Below the pieces are notes generated by a model that ran no database searches, was not told the origin of the DNA, and saw only the letters and a program-made list of their open reading frames with translations. DNA of 64,000 nucleotides from Nitrosococcus halophilus Nc 4 (lineage in GTDB: Bacteria > Pseudomonadota > Gammaproteobacteria > Nitrosococcales > Nitrosococcaceae): assembly GCF_000024725.1 (NCBI RefSeq), contig NC_013960.1:3024001-3088000 (forward strand), read 5' to 3'. This document shows, one piece after another, positions 47,071-55,346 of the stretch. The position numbers were made by a program, and so were the translations under genes. Position 1 is the first letter of the stretch. Each line of letters begins with the position of its first letter.

Positions 47071-47649
47071 ATGCCAGTTAAGCTAGTCAAAGGCCAGAAA
47101 ATCTCTCTTGAAAAAGAAAGTGGTGGGGCCTTAAGTCAGGTGGTGATGGGGTTGGGTTGGGATGCCGCAGGGAAAAAGGGATTTTTTGGTTTTGGTGGCG
47201 GTCAGCAAATTGATTTAGACGCCTCTTGCGTGCTTTTTGACGAGGCAGGCAATGTCGTTGATACGGTCTGGTTCCGGCAGTTGCAAAGTAAAGATGGAAG
47301 CATCACCCATACGGGAGATAATCTTACCGGGGAAGGGGAAGGCGATGATGAACAAATCATTGTAGACTTGACTCGCGTACCCGCAAATGTCAAAAGTTTG
47401 ATGTTTGTTGTCAATAGCTTTACCGGCCAAAACTTTAGCCAGGTTCAAAATGCCTTTTGCCGCCTGGTTAATCGCAGCAACAATGCTGAAATCGCCCGTT
47501 ACGATTTAAGCTGCCAGGGTGATCACAGCGCCCAAATCATGGCCAAAGTCTACCGTCATAATAATGAGTGGAAGATGCACGCTATTGGTGAAAATGCAAG
47601 CGGAAGGACTTTCAATGATCTGCTTCCTGCTATGCGCCCCCATGTGTAA
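47071..47649 (+). CDS. TerD-family protein (second copy)
   Basis: 192 residues, single TerD domain with calcium-binding IDLDASCVLFDE and [16 protein letters not shown]. It differs from the first copy by a Gly/Phe-rich insertion KKGFFGFGGGQQ before the first Ca loop, a feature of the TerD subgroup that includes TerZ-like proteins. AGGAGG precedes ATG 47071. Ends the Ter locus. Confidence 0.92.
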   Translation: MPVKLVKGQKISLEKESGGALSQVVMGLGWDAAGKKGFFGFGGGQQIDLDASCVLFDEAGNVVDTVWFRQLQSKDGSITHTGDNLTGEGEGDDEQIIVDLTRVPANVKSLMFVVNSFTGQNFSQVQNAFCRLVNRSNNAEIARYDLSCQGDHSAQIMAKVYRHNNEWKMHAIGENASGRTFNDLLPAMRPHV

Positions 47650-47829
47650 TTTTAGGGGCTGTGTTCCTATGTAAGATGATATAAGTTCAACAGAGGGCTT
47701 TCTCCGGCGCGCTATTACCTCATGCGGCCGGAGGAAGCGGCTCCCCCCTTTAAAGGTATTCCCCAGCGCGGCTCCCAGCCTCTCTTCCAATAGGGGGCGA
47801 TAAAGATCCTCAAAACTCACTGCTAATGC

Positions 47830-47991
47830 TTATTTACGGGGTGATTGCCTCCACAATATAAATGCAGTGACAAAGGCAATGATAAAAATGAGGACAAAGG
47901 CTTCTGTAAATTGAGCCCCTGCAATGCCCAAAACTGCTAATAATGCGGCCACAATAGCCACGATAAGAGAAAGTATTGCAAGTGACAACAC
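47830..47991 (-). CDS. Small DUF1328-type membrane protein
   Basis: 53 residues, nearly all two membrane helices, with the family core LLAVLGIAGAQFTEAF and a charged C-terminal WRQSPRK. I choose the GTG at 47991 because CAGGAG lies seven bases upstream; this gives the normal DUF1328 length. An ATG at 48048 would add 19 residues. Function unknown; small stress-linked membrane proteins of this type are common. Confidence 0.7.
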   Translation of the reverse strand: MLSLAILSLIVAIVAALLAVLGIAGAQFTEAFVLIFIIAFVTAFILWRQSPRK

Positions 47992-48112
47992 CAAAATCTC
48001 CTGAATATGGATTATAAAGTAAGCTTTACTCAGTGTCTGGAATATCAACTGTAATGGCTATAATTTAAGTTTAGGCGAATAAAAATAGTTTAAAAGGTAT
48101 TAGCGGAGAGTG

Positions 48113-49480
48113 ATGTCTGAGCAACAGGGTAATATGCCCCATCAAAGCGCGTTGTTTACCGATCTTTATGAACTGACCATGATGCAGTCTTATTATGCGG
48201 AAGGGATGAATGCCGTTTCCGTGTTTGAATTATTCTTCCGCAAATTGCCTCACCATCGCAATTTTGTGATGGCAGCAGGGCTCGATGATATTCTGAATTA
48301 TCTTGAACATCTCCGTTTTACGGACCAGGAGCGGGACTGGCTTAAGGCACAAGGGGGATTTAGCCAGCAGTTTTTGGAGCAGTTACAGGGTTTCCGGTTT
48401 ACCGGTGATGTGTTTGCCGTACCGGAAGGCACTCTGGTGTTTGAAAATGAACCTGTCGTACAGGTGATTGCGCCGCTTCCAGAAGCTCAATTGGTGGAAA
48501 CCTACCTACTCAATCAAATTCATTTACAGAGTGTTGTGGCCACCAAGGCGGCGAGGGTGGTGAGCGCAGCTCGGGGTCATCGGGTGGTGGATTTCGGTTC
48601 ACGGCGTGCCCATGGGACGGATGCGGCCCTAAAGGTCGCCCGCACCAGTTATCTTGCTGGAGCTAGCGCTACTTCCAATGTTTTTGCCAGCCGCCATTAT
48701 AATATTCCGGCTACAGGGACAATGGCCCATAGTTTCATCCAAGCCCATCCTGATGAATATACCGCCCTAAAGGCTTTTGTTCAGGAATTTCCAGAAACCA
48801 CCTTGCTAGTGGATACTTATGATACTTTGGCAGGGGTTCGTAAGGTCATTGCGTTGGCAGAGGCTTTGGGCCAGGACTTTAAGGTTAAAGCTATCCGGCT
48901 TGACTCAGGGGATTTGGGCAAATTAGCCAAGGAATCACGCCGGTTGCTTGATGAAGCCGGACTGAATCAGGTAAAGATCGTGGCTTCCAGCGGATTAGAT
49001 GAATATAAAATCCAAGCGCTGCTGGAAGAGGGAGCGCCTATCGATGGGTTTGGGGTGGGAACCCAACTGGCTGTCTCGGGCGATGCGCCGGAGCTCGATT
49101 TCTCTTATAAATTAGTCGAATACGCCAACCAACCGCGGACCAAGTTGTCTTCTAGCAAGGAACTCTTGCCTGGCCGCAAGCAAGTGTTCAGATTCTTTGA
49201 AGCAGGCCAGATGAAGCGGGACGTGATCGCTCGATTTGATGAAACTTTAGAGGGTCAGCCCTTGCTTGAGCAGGTGATGAATCAAGGCAAACGGCTTGAA
49301 CGGGGACAGGTCTCCCTGGAACAAGCTCGTGAGCATGCCCGGAAGCAAATGGAGGCTTTACCTCCTGAATTTCATGCTTTGCAATCCTTGAAACAGGGGT
49401 ATCCGGTGACGGTTAGTGAGGCTTTGCGTCAGGCTAATGAACAACTGCAGCATGAATTGGAAGCGGAGCTCAATAGCTGA
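48113..49480 (+). CDS. pncB: Nicotinate phosphoribosyltransferase
   Basis: 455 residues, converts nicotinate and PRPP to nicotinate mononucleotide in NAD salvage. The N-terminal ALFTDLYELTMMQSYY is the family signature. VVDFGSRRAHGTDAALKVAR holds the active-site Arg/His region and AIRLDSGDLGKLAKESR the PRPP-binding Asp. ATG 48113 is preferred over GTG 48110 on spacing to GCGGAG. The organism can thus recycle nicotinate. Confidence 0.93.
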   Translation: MSEQQGNMPHQSALFTDLYELTMMQSYYAEGMNAVSVFELFFRKLPHHRNFVMAAGLDDILNYLEHLRFTDQERDWLKAQGGFSQQFLEQLQGFRFTGDVFAVPEGTLVFENEPVVQVIAPLPEAQLVETYLLNQIHLQSVVATKAARVVSAARGHRVVDFGSRRAHGTDAALKVARTSYLAGASATSNVFASRHYNIPATGTMAHSFIQAHPDEYTALKAFVQEFPETTLLVDTYDTLAGVRKVIALAEALGQDFKVKAIRLDSGDLGKLAKESRRLLDEAGLNQVKIVASSGLDEYKIQALLEEGAPIDGFGVGTQLAVSGDAPELDFSYKLVEYANQPRTKLSSSKELLPGRKQVFRFFEAGQMKRDVIARFDETLEGQPLLEQVMNQGKRLERGQVSLEQAREHARKQMEALPPEFHALQSLKQGYPVTVSEALRQANEQLQHELEAELNS

Positions 49481-49486
49481 GCGATG

Positions 49487-49927
49487 CTATTTTTTTTCTC
49501 CTCTTGAGGAGGCTTTTTGGGCTTTCCGCCTTCCGGCAGCCTGCTGATCGGCCTGGGCCCCTTCCAGCCTCCCTCGCAGCTCTGAGGCCTCAGCTAGGGC
49601 CTGCCGCTCGCGGGCCTCGGCGGCCTCTAACCGCTGTTTTAGGTCTTCCATTTGGCTGGTGGTGTCCTCTAAGCGCTGGGAGTGGGCGGCGTTTTCCCGC
49701 TCCAGTGCCGTGACCCGCTTCGCGGCTGCTTGGGCCTCTTCTCTGGCCTCCTTCAAAGACGCTACCCAGCGGGAAGCCAGATCTTGGATCCGTTCATGGG
49801 CCTCGGCCAGTTGTTGATTCCGGGCAATAGCGGCTTTTTCTAAGCCGGCGACCTGGTCACGGGCTTGCTCCGGGGTTTCCTGAAGCCGGTCCCGTTCCAC
49901 GATCATGGCCTCGATCTCCTGCTGCAT
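49487..49927 (-). pseudogene. 5'-truncated KfrA-like coiled-coil protein
   Basis: 146-codon frame that is almost entirely coiled coil (Ala/Glu/Gln/Arg), ending in a basic tail RRKAQKASSRGEKK. It resembles the C-terminal part of KfrA-type plasmid DNA-binding proteins. The same frame stays open for another 35 codons upstream (to 50032, after TGA) without any start codon, still reading as helical sequence, so the N-terminal DNA-binding domain appears to have been lost. Expression from ATG 49927 is possible. Converges on pncB with a 6-base gap. Confidence 0.6.
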
Positions 49928-50080
49928 CTGGTCGGCCAGCTCGGCGGCTTCGCGCGTTGAGTCCTCCCTTTGGGATGGATAAGCGATGGAATCTGCTGTT
50001 TGTCGTGCATGTGCTTCTGTAAGAAGATCAGGTCAGAATCATTCCTGCGCGTAAAGCGACCTGGACGGAAAGGCAATGTT

Positions 50081-50401
50081 ATGAAGATTGAAAAACTGAA
50101 AAAACGGCTCGATCGGAACCGGCCGATGACCACGGTGACCCTTCGCATGCCAGAAGATGTGGTGGAGGATCTAAAGCGCATTGCGCCCTTACTCGGCTTT
50201 TCAGGTTATCAGCCGTTGATGCGGGCTTACATTGGCCAAGGTCTCAGAGAGGATTTAGAGCGGCTCGATCACGATACGGTCACCGCCTTAGTGGCCAGCC
50301 TAAGGCGCCGAGGGATCAGCGAAGAAGTGCTAGAAGAAGCTTTGACTGAGGTGACCCATGGGTCGCTACAGCTAAGGAGAGGCAGATGCTGCCTTCTATA
50401 G
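50081..50401 (+). CDS. Ribbon-helix-helix-like antitoxin (orphan)
   Basis: 106 residues. TTVTLRMPEDVVEDLKRIAP followed by LGFSGYQPLMRAYIGQGL is the pattern of CopG/BrnA-like antitoxins used in type II toxin-antitoxin systems: a short basic start, an RMP strand and two helices. No toxin gene is adjacent. The last residues (LRRGRCCLL) look unlike the family and may result from a small 3' change. ATG 50081 is the start of the conserved part. Confidence 0.6.
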   Translation: MKIEKLKKRLDRNRPMTTVTLRMPEDVVEDLKRIAPLLGFSGYQPLMRAYIGQGLREDLERLDHDTVTALVASLRRRGISEEVLEEALTEVTHGSLQLRRGRCCLL

Positions 50402-50511
50402 AGTGTCGCTTGGACCTTTCGATACAATCAATGTGAAGTGGCTAGACACAAGAAAGCAGCACCCGACATGTAAAAATATTAGGCATAAATAGAGTTCTAG
50501 GGAAGAGGTTT

Positions 50512-50688
50512 ATGAAAGCATTGGTCAATTCGGGCTCCAATCGGGATACCCAATCCCACAGCGTGCCTGAAATCAGCACCTGCCTCCATTTTTACACTGC
50601 TGATGGACACGCATCGCCCGCGCGGGCAATCCTTCCTTTGCCGAAAGGAGAAATCCCTTTTCTTGATAAAGTCTATTTATGGACTTAA
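50512..50688 (+). CDS. Small ORF of 58 codons, hypothetical
   Basis: Starts at ATG 50512 after GGAAGAGG at a good distance. The product has no recognised domain or membrane segment. Its 3' end runs into the promoter of the Xre-RES operon, and its composition is unremarkable. It may be a chance frame or the remnant of a longer gene. Confidence 0.25.
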   Translation: MKALVNSGSNRDTQSHSVPEISTCLHFYTADGHASPARAILPLPKGEIPFLDKVYLWT

Positions 50689-50725
50689 AATTAAAATATA
50701 GCTATAAATAGACTATCGAGGAGGT
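50663..50725 (+). promoter_or_regulatory. Promoter and operator of the Xre-RES operon
   Basis: -35 TTGATA (50663-50668), 17-base spacer, -10 TAAAAT (50686-50691). A perfect 11-base inverted repeat, AGTCTATTTAT (50670-50680) and ATAAATAGACT (50704-50714), places one arm in the spacer and the other over the expected start region. The ribosome site GAGGAGGT (50718-50725) precedes ATG 50731. This is the layout of an autorepressed toxin-antitoxin operon. Confidence 0.8.
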
Positions 50726-50730
50726 CAATA

Positions 50731-51132
50731 ATGGGGATTGCACACACTCCGCTCCAGGTCGATAGCGCCAAGGTGTCTAAAAGTGCTTTGCGAACTTTCT
50801 TTAATATCGCAAACGCTTGGGAACTTAATACCGATGAAGCGATGACTCTATTGGGTTTGGATTCTCGGAGCACCTATTTTAAATGGAAGAAGACTCCTGA
50901 ATTAGCGAAGCTTAATACAGACAAATTGGAGAGGCTCTCTTATATTTTTGGTATCTATAAAGCACTGCAGGTGCTGTTGCCAAACCCCGCCTCTGCTGAT
51001 CGATGGATAAAACGCCCTAACTCAGCCTTTCCTTTTCACGGTCAATCTGCGCTTGAGCGAATGCTGAAAGGCCATGTGGCTGATCTGTATGTGGTTCGGC
51101 AATATCTCGATGGCCAACGCGGCTGGTCGTGA
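50731..51132 (+). CDS. Xre/MbcA/ParS-type antitoxin (DUF2384)
   Basis: 133 residues. An N-terminal helix-turn-helix (about 30-70, LNTDEAMTLLGLDSRSTYFKW) is followed by the DUF2384 toxin-binding domain with LERLSYIFGIYKALQVLLPN and RWIKRPNSAFPFHGQSALERM, and the C terminus ends with VRQYLDGQRGWS. This is the partner of RES toxins. It should neutralise the toxin and repress its own promoter through the inverted repeat upstream. The stop overlaps the toxin start (GTGA). Confidence 0.9.
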   Translation: MGIAHTPLQVDSAKVSKSALRTFFNIANAWELNTDEAMTLLGLDSRSTYFKWKKTPELAKLNTDKLERLSYIFGIYKALQVLLPNPASADRWIKRPNSAFPFHGQSALERMLKGHVADLYVVRQYLDGQRGWS

Positions 51133-51830
51133 CTTTCCCACCGCCGGTAAGCCGTGCCCAATGGGCACCTTGTTGGAGATTGGTTCCCAGCCGCTTTCCA
51201 CCCGTTGGCCTATTTGATCGTGTCGCCGAACCCGAAGACCTGGAGATTGTGTTCAAAATTGAAGCGCTCACCAATGATCGTTTGCGTGACGAAGCCGGTG
51301 ATATAGCGCTTGTGCCTCCTGAAGAGCGCGTTTCTGGACCTGGAACGACGCCGATTATGGCGGCCTTTACCCATCTTAATCCTGAAGGGAGCCGATTCAC
51401 GGACGGAACCTATGGAGTTTACTATGCGGCTGATACTATCGATACGGCAATAGCGGAGACTCGATTCCACCGGGCACGATTTTTGGCAGCAACAAAAGAA
51501 CTCCCCATCGAAATAGATATGCGAAGCTACGCGTCTGATTTGGACGCCGACTTACATGATATCCGGAAAATGCAAGCCGTGATGCCGGACGTTTATACGC
51601 CCGATCCGCGGGGCTATGTCCATGCTCAAGCGCTGGCAAAAGCATTACGCCATACGGGTTCAAATGGCCTTACTTATGAGAGTGTACGTTCCCCTGGCGG
51701 GGAATGCGTCGCCATTTTCCGACCACGGGTTTTATCACCTGTGCGACAAGGCCCACACTATTGCTATGTATGGAATGGAGAGGAAATCACGGCAATTTAT
51801 CAAAAAAATCACTACCGTTTTCTGGAGTAG
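51129..51830 (+). CDS. RES-domain toxin (NAD+ phosphorylase family)
   Basis: 233 residues. The RES domain has WRLVPSRFPP with its N-terminal Arg, GTYGVYYAADTIDTAIAETR with the Tyr/Glu core (about 98-117), and GSNGLTYESVRSPGGECVA. Family toxins degrade NAD+ by phosphorolysis or hydrolysis and stop growth. GTG start, overlapping the antitoxin stop by 4 bases. Both genes are complete, so the module is probably active. Confidence 0.9.
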   Translation: MTFPPPVSRAQWAPCWRLVPSRFPPVGLFDRVAEPEDLEIVFKIEALTNDRLRDEAGDIALVPPEERVSGPGTTPIMAAFTHLNPEGSRFTDGTYGVYYAADTIDTAIAETRFHRARFLAATKELPIEIDMRSYASDLDADLHDIRKMQAVMPDVYTPDPRGYVHAQALAKALRHTGSNGLTYESVRSPGGECVAIFRPRVLSPVRQGPHYCYVWNGEEITAIYQKNHYRFLE

Positions 51831-52313
51831 GTGAATTTCTTATTGCGGTTTATGACACGTTCGTTGGTAATCAGCTTTAATATCAGCGCATAATCCAACC
51901 CTTCGCTCCTAACGAGCGAGGAGTTATGAATATCACTCTCCTCTCTACACACCTACCTACTAACGAGGGTCAGTATACCCGCACCATACAATACTATCTG
52001 GGTCATAAAAATATCCAGCGCACCGTCCGCTATCCACTGACCGGTTCAAGGATTTTTGGAACGACTGAGTCGCCGGGGCCGGGATACAAAAGGTCAGGTG
52101 AAACAAATGGGCCACCGTGTGGCTGTTTATCGCACGAATCGTTGCCGACCCTCAAAATGGTTTTAATCCCTTCAATGATAACCAGTTCCGTCCCTTAGCA
52201 ATAAAGTCCAGATATGTGGACGCCCATGTGCTAGATCTAGATTATGAGTCTAACCCATCCGTTCAAGCCTGGTGCCGAACAGAGCATCACTTCAGATAAA
52301 TAAGGAGGTTAGA
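51831..52313. other. 483 bases with no intact gene; holds an integrase remnant
   Basis: Between the RES toxin and the chimeric lipoprotein frame. The only coding trace is the tyrosine-integrase tail at 51962-52068. A weak hairpin CGCTC-CTAAC-GAGCG near 51904-51918 precedes an ATG. Nothing else recognisable. Confidence 0.6.
51962..52068 (+). pseudogene. Frameshifted C-terminal end of a tyrosine recombinase
   Basis: First frame reads TRTIQYYLGHKNIQRTVRY, the conserved GHKNIQ and active-site Tyr region at the end of phage-type integrases. After a one-base frame change around 52037-52047 a second frame reads FKDFWND then stop (52068), the usual integrase terminus. The catalytic domain upstream is missing, so only about 35 codons survive. 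Confidence 0.75.
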
Positions 52314-52595
52314 ATGAGCAGAAAGCGCATGCTGGCGCTGTTGGCGTTCATCACGTGCAGTATTCTGGTGGCCGCCTGCTCCCCGGAGAAACCGGGCTTG
52401 GGTGCGGTGGAATGGCAGTTGTACACGGATCAGGACTACCGCGGGCCTGTGCAGCGCGGTGCAGTGGATGAGGCGAGAGGGATTGCCTATCTGGCCCTGA
52501 ACAATATCACCAAAAAATGGACTCAACCCATTCGGGACTGGAAGGCCGCCCTCAATCAATTCGTCATCCTCTTCGCTGAGCGGATGCCCAAGTGA
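52314..52595 (+). CDS. Chimeric frame: lipoprotein N terminus fused to IS256 transposase C terminus
   Basis: 93 residues. AAGGAGG is a strong ribosome site. Residues 1-21 form a lipoprotein signal (lipobox LVAAC). From about residue 48 the sequence changes to [20 protein letters not shown] and [11 protein letters not shown], the C-terminal end of IS256/mutator-family transposases. The junction is near 52450-52475. The gene therefore looks like a lipoprotein gene cut by an IS256 element whose remaining 3' end keeps the frame open. Whether the product is stable is unknown. Confidence 0.65.
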   Translation: MSRKRMLALLAFITCSILVAACSPEKPGLGAVEWQLYTDQDYRGPVQRGAVDEARGIAYLALNNITKKWTQPIRDWKAALNQFVILFAERMPK

Positions 52596-52626
52596 AAATT
52601 AGTTACACAAAAAACTTGACACCCTC
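52450..52626 (+). mobile_element. IS256-family 3' remnant with terminal inverted repeat
   Basis: Contains the last 45 or so transposase codons and, seven bases after its stop, GTTACACAAAAAACTTGACA and CCCTC (52602-52626), which has the appearance of an IS256-family terminal repeat. The 5' part of the element is absent, so it cannot move by itself. Left boundary approximate. Confidence 0.65.
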
Positions 52627-52756
52627 GATTGGCCAGCGCGCATCTGGCCGATGCGTATGCTCAGTTGGTGCCGCTACGAGGTCGTAAGAGGGCATGCGCT
52701 GGCCCCCAGAGCGGGTCTGATCCCAACGCGGTAGCCCCGATGAGGAAGCAGCGGCC

Positions 52757-54430
52757 ATGAGCACACGATCCGTCGCCTTATACGCCCGAGTCTCGTCTGA
52801 GCACCAGGCCCAGGCGCAAACTATTCAAAGCCAGCTGGCGGCGCTCCGTGAGCGCATTGAGGGCGATGGGGAGCGGCTCTGCCCCGAGCATGAATTTATC
52901 GATGCCGGCTACAGCGGCTCGACGCTGATCCGCCCGGCGTTGGAGCGGCTGCGAGATGCCGTTGCGGGCGGCGAAGTCGAGCGGGTGTATGTGTACTCGC
53001 CGGATCGCCTGGCACGAAAGTACGCCTATCAAGTGATGCTGGTCGATGAGTTTCAGCGCGTGGGCGTGGAGCTGGTATTTTGCAACCGCCCGCTGGGCCA
53101 GTCGCCGGAAGATGATCTGCTGCTGCAGATGCAGGGTATGATTGCCGAATACGAGCGCGCGCAGATGCTCGAGCGCAGCCGCCGGGGCAAACGTCATAAA
53201 GCCCAGCAGGGTTCAGTCAACGTGCTCTGCGGTGCACCCTACGGTTATCGCTATATCACCCGGATCGAAGGAAGTGGCGAGGCGTGCTATGAGATCGTTG
53301 ATGAGCAGGCCCAGGTGGTGCGCCAGATCTTCGACTGGGTGGGCCGCGAGCGGCTCAGTATCGGCGAGGTGCAGCGCCGCCTGAGCGAAGCCCCCACCTT
53401 GACTCCGGCGGGCAAGACCTGGTGGGATCGCAGCACGCTCTGGGGCATTTTGAAAAATCCCGCCTATAAAGGCCAGGCAGCGTTTGGCAAGACCCGCGCC
53501 GGTGAGCTGCGTCCCCGGCTGCGCGAACAGCGTGGGCGCACGCTGCAGCCACGGCGGGCACGCTCCACCTATGACCTACCCGTTAACCAATGGCTATCGA
53601 TTCCCGTCCCCCCGCTCGTTGATGAGGCGCTGTTTGAGGCCGTGCAGGCCCAGCTGGAAGAGAACCGCCGCCGGGCACGTAGTGGCCAGCGGGGGGCGAA
53701 GTATTTACTACAAGGATTGTTGGTCTGCAGCTGCTGCGGCTATGCTTTCTACGGCAAGCCACTCAGCCCGAGCGCCCGCAAATACCATCCGCGCGAGTAC
53801 GCCTACTACCGGTGTGTGGGCAGCGATGCCTACCGCTTCGGCGGCCAGCGGCTCTGCTACAACAAACCGGTGCGTACCGATCGGCTGGAGCAGGCGGTCT
53901 GGTCGCAAGTCTGCCGGCTACTCGAAGATCCCCAGCGGTTAACCGAGGAATACCAGCGTCGGTTGGAAGCGGTTCAGCTCTCGCCTGGTGAAGCCGATGC
54001 TGCGTGGGTGGAGAAGAGCCTCACCAAAGTGCGACAGGGCATTGCCCGACTGATCGACGGCTATGCCGAGGGCTACCTGGACAAGAGCGAAGCTGAACCG
54101 CGCATCCGGCGCTTTAAGGAGCGACTGCAGGCGCTCGAAGCTCAAGCCGAGCAATTGCGCGCCCAGGCCCAGCAGCAGGCCGATTTACAGCTTGTCATCG
54201 GCCGGCTGGAGGCGTTCAGTGCCCAGGTTAAAATGGGGCTGGAACAGCTCGATTGGGGCGGCCGCCGGGCGTTGATCCGCACCCTGGTTAAACGGATTGA
54301 GATTGACCAGGAGCGTATCAACGTGGTATTTCGTGTCGATGAGGGGACGCTTCCACCGGGAAATACCCCTTTTAGGCAACATTGTGGGAAGGGTATTGTC
54401 GCCATTTTTATCGAATGTGGTGCTGGATGA
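52757..54430 (+). CDS. Large serine recombinase
   Basis: 557 residues. The N-terminal resolvase domain has the nucleophile in LYARVSSEHQAQAQT (Ser about 12-13) and RLARKYAYQ. A recombinase domain (GAPYGYRYI to about 280), a zinc ribbon (LLVCSCCGYAFYGKPLS and the later GGQRLCYNK) and a coiled coil (about 400-490) follow. All parts look intact. The last 15 or so residues run into the reverse-transcriptase fragment in another frame, so the natural C terminus may be altered. GC content is visibly higher than in the flanking genes. Probably the integrase of a lost or degraded element. Confidence 0.88.
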   Translation: MSTRSVALYARVSSEHQAQAQTIQSQLAALRERIEGDGERLCPEHEFIDAGYSGSTLIRPALERLRDAVAGGEVERVYVYSPDRLARKYAYQVMLVDEFQRVGVELVFCNRPLGQSPEDDLLLQMQGMIAEYERAQMLERSRRGKRHKAQQGSVNVLCGAPYGYRYITRIEGSGEACYEIVDEQAQVVRQIFDWVGRERLSIGEVQRRLSEAPTLTPAGKTWWDRSTLWGILKNPAYKGQAAFGKTRAGELRPRLREQRGRTLQPRRARSTYDLPVNQWLSIPVPPLVDEALFEAVQAQLEENRRRARSGQRGAKYLLQGLLVCSCCGYAFYGKPLSPSARKYHPREYAYYRCVGSDAYRFGGQRLCYNKPVRTDRLEQAVWSQVCRLLEDPQRLTEEYQRRLEAVQLSPGEADAAWVEKSLTKVRQGIARLIDGYAEGYLDKSEAEPRIRRFKERLQALEAQAEQLRAQAQQQADLQLVIGRLEAFSAQVKMGLEQLDWGGRRALIRTLVKRIEIDQERINVVFRVDEGTLPPGNTPFRQHCGKGIVAIFIECGAG

Positions 54431-54803
54431 GTTGGATCAGGAGCTGGAACGGCGCGGGCACTACTTCGTGCGTTACGGCGATGACTGTAATGTCTATGTC
54501 AAAAGCCAACGGGCCGGGGAGCGGGTGATGGATAGCCTTAGGCGCTTCATTACGGGACGGCTGAAGCTCAAGGTCAATGAGGCGAAGAGTGCGGTTGATG
54601 TCCCGCAGAAACGGCAATTTCTGGGCTTTATTTTCACGGCGGGACGGTGGCCGAACCGACGCAAAATCGCTCCCGAATCTCTCCAACGGTTCAAAGCACG
54701 AGTCCGTCAGTTGACGAAGCGGAACTGGAGCATCAGCCTGGAGGAGCGGGTCGATCGGCTGGCGAGGTACCTGAGGGGATGGAAGGCTTACTTTGGCTTC
54801 TGT
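54391..54803 (+). pseudogene. Group II intron reverse transcriptase/maturase fragment
   Basis: About 138 codons matching the middle and thumb of bacterial group II intron proteins: RVLSPFLSNVVLDELDQELE, VRYGDDCNVYV (catalytic Asp pair, with Gly where most have Ala), LKLKVNEAKSAVDVP, FLGFIFTAGRWP, RRKIAPESLQRFKARVRQLT and YLRGWKAYFGFC. The N-terminal reverse-transcriptase blocks and the end of the maturase are gone. It begins within the recombinase 3' end and stops abruptly at 54803 against a GlxA-like gene, so it is a dead fragment. An open frame runs on to 54983. Confidence 0.85.
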
Positions 54804-55346
54804 CCAGGAGGTGCCGCCCCCTGCCATGATCAAGCGTTGGCCTTCACTGGAGACCACAAGTGCGCGTTGGGGATGTACCTTGATTTTCGGGAAACGATGA
54901 CGCATCACGTCGCACCAGGCCCAATGGGTGGTGGCTTCGCAGCCATCCAACAGTCCTGCCTCGGCAAACAACATCGCCCCTGAGCAGGCCGAGGCGAGTA
55001 CGGCACCTTCCGCGTAACGCTGTTTGAGCCAACCAATCTCGTCATGATAACGGCCGGCAAGGGGGGCGCCTGGAGGTAGGTTAACTTCCGGCACGCAGAT
55101 GAGCGCATTCTCCGGGCACTGGGCCATTGTGGTATGGGGTGACATATACACCCCATTGCCCGCAGCGAAAGGTTCTTGCTGCTTGGCGACCAGTAGCGGC
55201 CGAATCAATTCGGGGCCAGGGCGGCCCTCCGTGACGATGCTCCAATCCCGCCCGGCTGATAGAAACAAGTCGTACATGCCGTAAACCACCGACCCCGTAG
55301 TCTCAGGGAATACCAGGATCGCGATGTTGACGGGCGCCGTAGTCAT
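54804..55346 (-). pseudogene. GlxA-type DJ-1/PfpI regulator truncated by the intron fragment
   Basis: The first 181 codons are the amidotransferase-like sensor domain of GlxA/AraC-family regulators: NIAILVFPETTGSVVYGMYD, VLASACSGAMLFAEAGLLDG (the Cys elbow), EATTHWAWCDVMRHRFP and LIMAGGGTSW. After that Trp (54804-54806) homology ends exactly where the reverse-transcriptase fragment begins on the other strand; the open frame continues to 54408 as antisense sequence. The AraC DNA-binding domain is therefore lost. ATG 55346 is used; TTG 55373 is in frame. Divergent from the homocysteine methyltransferase gene, its likely former target. Confidence 0.8.

Noticed and set aside
47506-47820. Minus-strand frame overlapping the end of the second terD
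   Set aside because: Half of it is antisense of a well-supported TerD domain and it has no family features.
54408-54803. C-terminal 130 codons of the GlxA-like frame
   Set aside because: They are the antisense of the group II intron fragment and share nothing with GlxA/AraC regulators.
54297-54983. Reverse transcriptase fragment as the RT of a diversity-generating retroelement
   Set aside because: Its motifs (LSNVVLDELDQELE, VRYGDDCN, YLRGWKAYFGFC) are those of group II intron maturases, and it lacks most of the RT domain, so it cannot serve the candidate variable repeat at 62.7 kb.
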